A stretch of 64,000 nt of DNA from Sphagnum compactum (taxonomy: Eukaryota; Bryophyta; Sphagnopsida; Sphagnales). The stretch covers positions 16,864,001 through 16,928,000 of the forward strand of contig OZ234498.1 of NCBI GenBank assembly GCA_965153455.1, written 5' to 3'. The translations under genes and the position numbers were made by a program. Of the stretch, positions 59,301 through 64,000 are shown one piece after another. Under the pieces are notes generated by a model. The model had not been told where the DNA came from and made no database searches. It saw only the letters and a list, made by a program, of their open reading frames with translations. Each line of letters starts with the position of its first letter. The stretch's first letter is position 1.

Positions 59301-62300
59301 GCTTGGGTCTCTCTTTAAGTTCATTGCCAGGTTTTCCTTTTGTTTTATTTGTTTTCGCAAATGTTTTTTGCAAATGGTTTTGTAGTTGATTTTACAACTT
59401 TCTTTTTGTTTTGCAAGAGCAAGTGAAGGAGGCATTCATAACGCCCCCAACAAGTGAGACCATGGAGGTTAGTGTTGAACCATCCCTAAGTTATTTTGCA
59501 AATGTCAATTTGTTTGTCAATTATTGATTTATCCTTTCATTTAGGGGTTATAGGTTTCAGAGGCGACCTAGCCTATGGATAGCCTTTCCTTTGGCAAGAC
59601 TATCTAAGTTGTTCAAGAGTAGAAAATCAATTCGACTGTGATCCTTAACAGGCACAAGATGTTGCCAAAAAGGAAAACGCGAATGAATATCCCCTTTTGC
59701 CAAATGATTTCCATGCCTGTCGTGTGTCCTACCTTCAAGATTGATGTCTTGAAAATGGAACAAGCATTTTAGATTGGATACCATAAGGGAGAGAAGGTAT
59801 TCTAGGTATCTCCCTTGAATTGGAAGGGAAAGGAACAATTTGTTGATTCCTACGTTGACTCTTGGAATGCCCATTGGCACTCTGAAAATGAGAAATTTTA
59901 ACACTTTCTTCTTGGAAATATGGATTTCAAGTTTCTATCAAGCTGTATGTTTTTTGTGTGGGATGGCAACCATAGGTTGTAAGCATGGTTGCCTTACATC
60001 CAATATGTGCATAATGAGGATCCTGAATGGCACTATTTAGTGGATTCCATTGTGCTCAACATCTCACATTGCCTTGTGGAACTCCTCACTGCCATGATAG
60101 ATTTGAACAAGTTTCCAATTATGTTTTGAATTTTCATTGTATTCTCTTTCCAAAGCTCTAATGTTCCTAATTCCATCTATTAAATTTCTTCCTTGTTCCC
60201 AAGGCCGTGGAATTTGAACATGTGCAGCCAAGCCTTATGCATGAATTTTTCACATCTAATCCATTGGTAATATTCCCCTGGAGCAATTCCAAACTATTAT
60301 CTTGGCAATTGTTTTCAAGAAATGCCAAAATAAATCTCGTAAAACCTGGCACTCCCTAACATTGGAGGTTTTTTTTTACTACATGTATAAGGTTAATAAT
60401 CTTCTTTTCCCCATCATGTAGCTGAGAGTCCCTTCATTTCATCATCTTCTTCTTTTGGAATTTGTCTAATCTTTTTTGTTCTTTTTTTTCTACTCATAGT
60501 GGGAGATATCTGTAGCTGCTGATATGGTAATTAAGCTCTACTATGAGGAAGTTCCTTGTCGCAGCCCTTACATTGGCTTCGCGATTAAAAGTGAAGTACA
60601 AGGGCCCATGAGGGTGAGATTGTGTTTAGGTGTGAAACACATTCTCGCAAATGAGGGAGAGTGCAAGGGATGAACCCAATGACTTTCAAATGCAACTCCC
60701 ACTTTGGGAAATACACTCGTGCGAGAGTTGTGAATGTTTAGAGCCTTTGTTGGAAGGGGAAAAAAACATCAAATTGGGCCCCCATGACACCATTAGAAAG
60801 CTCTTGAAACTTAGATGCTTCAATTGCCCTTGCATTGTTCATTTGAATTTGATTTGCATGAATTATGATCAAAAGAAGGGGCGGGAATCAAATTGAAAAC
60901 TTGACTCCCGACTACAAATCCCTTAAAAGTAGGGGTCAAATGAGGTTTGATTGGAATGTGTTATACATCGTTGAGAAGATATTTTAAAAGGTTATAAGAT
61001 ATTGACCTTGCACTATAAAAAACATACTCAATTTGATAAAGATGTGAGCATTCAAAGTCTTGGGACAACAAGAGTCCCAGTTTTGGGACTCCCAAGTGAC
61101 TCCCACTTGGGAGTCTCGGGAAAAAGTGACATTTGGATGTAGTCCCCACGGAGAGGCACAGAATGTACTATAGGGAGGAGAGTCGTGCCTCCTCCCAAAG
61201 GTTGTGGGCCGGGTGAAGCTTGTGCTTGAGGTTGTCCCTATTAAGTATGTTGCACCACTTCCATTCGACTTGCATTAACCGCCCTCTTTTCTTGGTTGTG
61301 TAGGTTGATATCATCTTAAACTCTTGCTTGTGAGTTCATCCTAGTCCCATCCCGGAGCTTCAGCACACCCTCCTACCCCCGAATGATGCGAGTTAGGGAA
61401 CGTGCCCCAATTTTTTTTTCCTTCCGCTGTTTTGCTCTGAGACCCACCTTTGGGTCCCTTGAGGAGTTTGAGGGTGCGTCATCTTAACCCTGCAGAAAGG
61501 TCTAGACTTCTTCAAGGATATTCAGGTCCACTATCTATAGCTCATTGAGAAGCTTCAAATGTTGGCATATTCTTATGTGGTTGCATAGCAAAAACTTTTA
61601 TGGCTCAAGAACTGGAATGAGTTTAGTGTGCTCAAGGAGACTAAGAAATTCCCAAAGTAAGAATTTTTTGAACCAACAATTTGACAAATGGCTCCATAAG
61701 GCCATTTTCTGGAACCAGGTATGACTTTTTCTTCTTTCTACTTTACTTTGTTGCATCTTTAATTGTTTAATGCAATTGGAATCCAAGGCTTTGAAGTTTT
61801 ATGCCTCTATAGTCATGAATCTCAACTTGACCATGTTGGATTTTCCAAAAGTTGTTTCGCTTGCCTGTTACATTTAAGATTAGCGACAAGCTCTTTGGGA
61901 GATTTGCTTCTTTCGTGAGTTCAAGCTAAGGGACGGAATGTGTAGAAACAAATCTTGGGAGCAATAGACAAGAAGGAAGGAGGCACTCAAATGAGTGCTT
62001 TACAGGTTTGCCATTTGTTTCCTCCCTCTACTGTAGTCACTATTCCCCTACTCTGAATGCCAAGAATAGAACATGAAGAATATTTTAGAACTAAAATCTT
62101 ATTATTTTTGCAAGTATTTCTACCATGTCCTTCTGATGCGAACCATTGACCAACCCCCCTTCTCTTTGGGATGTGGTGCAATCCAAAAGCGGACATCACC
62201 ACGTATCATAAGGAGCTTCTCAAGGACTAAAACTCGTCGCACTTCATCGACTATGGGTGGTATCTTGATTACCCCAAGGAAAACATTCTGGCTTCAGAAT

Positions 62301-63169
62301 TTTCATTATGTGAGAACAATGAGTCGAGATGCTATGAAGTGTTGTAATCATCTACAAGCACTTAGATGCAATAAGGGAAGAAAAAGGGGCATGCTTTGGG
62401 AAAGAGAAAGCAGATTGAGGACGTTAAACCTAATCAACGAGCGAAATCCATCATGGAAGTTCATTTGGATGCAATTCCAACTTCGATTGTTGATCTAAAT
62501 GCTTTGGAGTATATTACTAACTCCAGGCCACTTCACCTTGGTGCTCCCTTTTCTTCTCCACTTGGAATGTTGAACCCATATTTTGAGAACATGCATCCAC
62601 CCTCGCGTCACCCTACTTGGCCAACTCCCCTTATATTGCCATCTTATAGACCCCCTGGATGGCATTGTACTACATTACCATTGTCTTGGCCAAGTATTGT
62701 AAGGGAGAAGGTTGATTCTAAGAAGTGGCTGTAAGCATTTGAACAAATCTTTGTATTCATTCATGAGGTTAAGCCATTTCAATGCCTCCTAACTTTCTTT
62801 GATAGTTTCCATTTCAACTGCTTGTTGATTCTTACTTCTTCCCACTAGTGTGTAGGTCAATCTTGAAGACAAGGTGAACCTTGTTCTTGCTGACATTCCG
62901 AGGAATGTTCCTATTCCTTTGGTCTCCCCTAGCTCCCCATAAATCCCCCTTTGGAAATAAACGAAGGGAAAGTTGGATAGTATCCATTTTTTATTTTGTA
63001 AGAAAAGTCTTAACTATTGATGGGGTTACGTTTTTTTCTCCACCCGGATGATCCCTAAGTTCTCAAGGAGATCAGATCTTATTTGGAAAACTTCAATTTT
63101 TGGATTCGTATGAAGTGGGCAGTTGTCAATTCCCTCCCACTTGCGAATTCAAAGGACCCCTCCTTGAAG

Positions 63170-63253
63170 GTATGGGCTCCCATATTTTCTCTTCCTTCTT
63201 CACATCCATTTATCGACTTCTTTTTTTCAAATATTGTTTCTGGAATGTTGTAG
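63170..63253 (+). other. Predicted intron (84 bp)
   Basis: Donor TTGAAG/GTATGG and acceptor AATGTTGTAG/ATC. Removing it joins 'DPSLK' to 'ILLNWVTLL' in frame. Confidence 0.6.
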
Positions 63254-63539
63254 ATCCTCTTGAATTGGGTGACTCTTTTAGTTGAACCCCCTAATTCCGG
63301 CTCCTCTTCAATGAATTCATTTTGCTTTTCCCCTCCTTTTGAAGACTTCATGCAGAAAGGGATCAATGTTCTTGAAGAGGATGTCCTTTACAATTGGACG
63401 GACATGTCCTTGATGTCTATGTCAAAGACTGGAAAGCCATTTCGAGTAGCGAAAAAGTTCCATCCACTCACCCTCCAAGCCCTCATTGAGGTTTGCTCCA
63501 AAGTAGGGTCTTTTGTCGCTGACTTGTCTACCTCCACAA

Positions 63540-63694
63540 GTTTGCTTCCTCCCCTCTCCCCAATTATTGTTTCATTTGGTTGCTTTTAGTCTTGTTCCAT
63601 AGATTTTTTTCCTCCCCATTCCCCAACTCTTGCTTTGTTTGTTTGCTTATAGTGTTCCTTCTAGTCATGGTTTTCATTTTCATTCCTCTTATAG
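63540..63694 (+). other. Predicted intron (155 bp) inside the AdoMet-motif region
   Basis: Donor CCACAA/GTTTGC and acceptor CCTCTTATAG/GC. Splicing joins 'VADLSTST' to 'SNNIKACHAL' in frame, restoring a continuous motif. This is the strongest evidence that the region was a spliced gene. Confidence 0.6.
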
Positions 63695-63888
63695 GCAACA
63701 ACATCAAGGCATGCCATGCCCTTCATCATCATGTTTTTGTTTTGGAGCCGGACATGGACGTCTTCACCAAGGTTCTTGAGCCCCTAGTTGTTGTTCCTAT
63801 CCCTGAGGTGACACGCCTAGTTGTTAACATTAATGATGAAGATTCGCCAATGGAGAAGCAACCCAGGAAAATCTTGGATTGTGAATAA

Positions 63889-64000
63889 GTATGCTTCTAC
63901 TATTTTTTGTTGTTCCATTTTAGTTCCTTGATGTCCTTATCCTCTCCTTGTTTTGGAATGCATAGGTGTTTCCAGAACACTACCCTTTTTGGATTTCAAC
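63889..64000. other. Window end
   Basis: Follows a TAA at 63,886-63,888. An acceptor-like 'ggaatgcatag/gtgtttcc' lies near 63,965, so a further exon could start here if the upstream exon ends before the stop. This cannot be decided in the window. Confidence 0.3.

Larger units (their letters stand above)
59420..63888 (+). pseudogene. Multi-exon relic: ParB-like segment plus DNA-methyltransferase-like domain
   Basis: Plus-strand exon-like pieces with GT/AG borders. (1) 59,658-60,114: 'EYPLLPNDFHACRVSYLQD', 'FVDSYVDSWNAHW', 'MFFVWDGNHRL', stop, 'AWLPYIQYVHNEDPEWHY'; DGNHRL resembles the ParB-like nuclease motif. (2) 61,496-61,718 and 61,788-62,005: 'GLDFFKDIQVHYL', 'DKWLHKAIFWNQ', 'LNLTMLDFPKVVSLACY'. 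(3) 62,171-62,734, four stops. (4) 62,849-62,942: 'DKVNLVLADIPRN', resembling a DPPY motif block. (5) about 63,018-63,169, 63,254-63,539 and 63,695-63,888: 'FWIRMKWAVVNSLPL', then 'GSFVADLSTST' spliced to 'NNIKACHALHHHVFVLEPD', resembling the AdoMet motif I region. DPPY before motif I is the beta-class N4/N6 methyltransferase order. Stops and frameshifts make it inactive. Confidence 0.5.

Noticed and set aside
60651-60896. 81-codon plus-strand frame with Cys pairs (SCESCECLE ... RCFNCPC)
   Set aside because: It may be one more exon of the methyltransferase-like relic, but its borders are weak and Cys pairs alone do not define a domain, so it is not listed separately.

Overview
The window is plant nuclear DNA dominated by transposable elements. 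Ty1/copia and Ty3/gypsy polyproteins, a MULE-type transposase relic, a Harbinger-like MITE, and a copia primer-binding site matching the anticodon arm of plant initiator tRNA-Met all point to a land plant with a large, repeat-rich genome. The style of the MULE and gypsy relics makes me lean towards a non-flowering plant (fern or gymnosperm), but the sequence does not settle this. I found no intact protein-coding gene and no tRNA, rRNA or CRISPR array.

Layout. 1-11.4 kb is mostly unrecognised non-coding DNA with a duplicated ~550 bp unit, copies of a dispersed repeat with inverted ends, and two exon-like segments on the + strand (8.65 and 9.54 kb). 11.4-15.3 kb holds a short tandem array, a Harbinger-like MITE (12,775-13,074, TSD TAA) and two more copies of the dispersed repeat. 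15.9-18.4 kb is a CpG-rich island without a recognisable protein. 18.4-23.2 kb is AT-rich filler. 23.2 kb carries a PHD-finger relic. 24.1-30.0 kb is a decayed gypsy element on the - strand (gag, protease, RT, RNase H, integrase, one LTR), inserted next to another gypsy gag relic (30.1-30.6 kb); an integrase relic of a further gypsy copy lies at 31.9-32.3 kb.

32,340-53,024 is a nested cluster of related copia elements. Copia-1 (+, 32,340-37,712) has gag-pol in one frame with only two in-frame stops. Element C (-) is split by element B (+, flanked by a TGCAC duplication). B is itself interrupted by element A (-), and A carries a solo LTR in its RT. A 395 bp gag fragment (D) is fused between Copia-1 and C. 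To the right lies a gypsy protease relic (53.2-53.6 kb).

54.3-57.8 kb is a MULE-type transposase pseudogene on the - strand. 58.3-59.3 kb is an eight-unit tandem array of ~125 bp units, each with a short hairpin. 59.4-63.9 kb is a decayed multi-exon gene on the + strand; its reading frames look like a ParB-like segment (DGNHRL motif) followed by a beta-class DNA-methyltransferase-like domain. The divergent transposase / methyltransferase-like pair around the hairpin array is the most unusual arrangement in the window. Most stop codons in the relics sit where CGA, TGG or CAA/CAG would be expected, consistent with C-to-T decay of methylated DNA.
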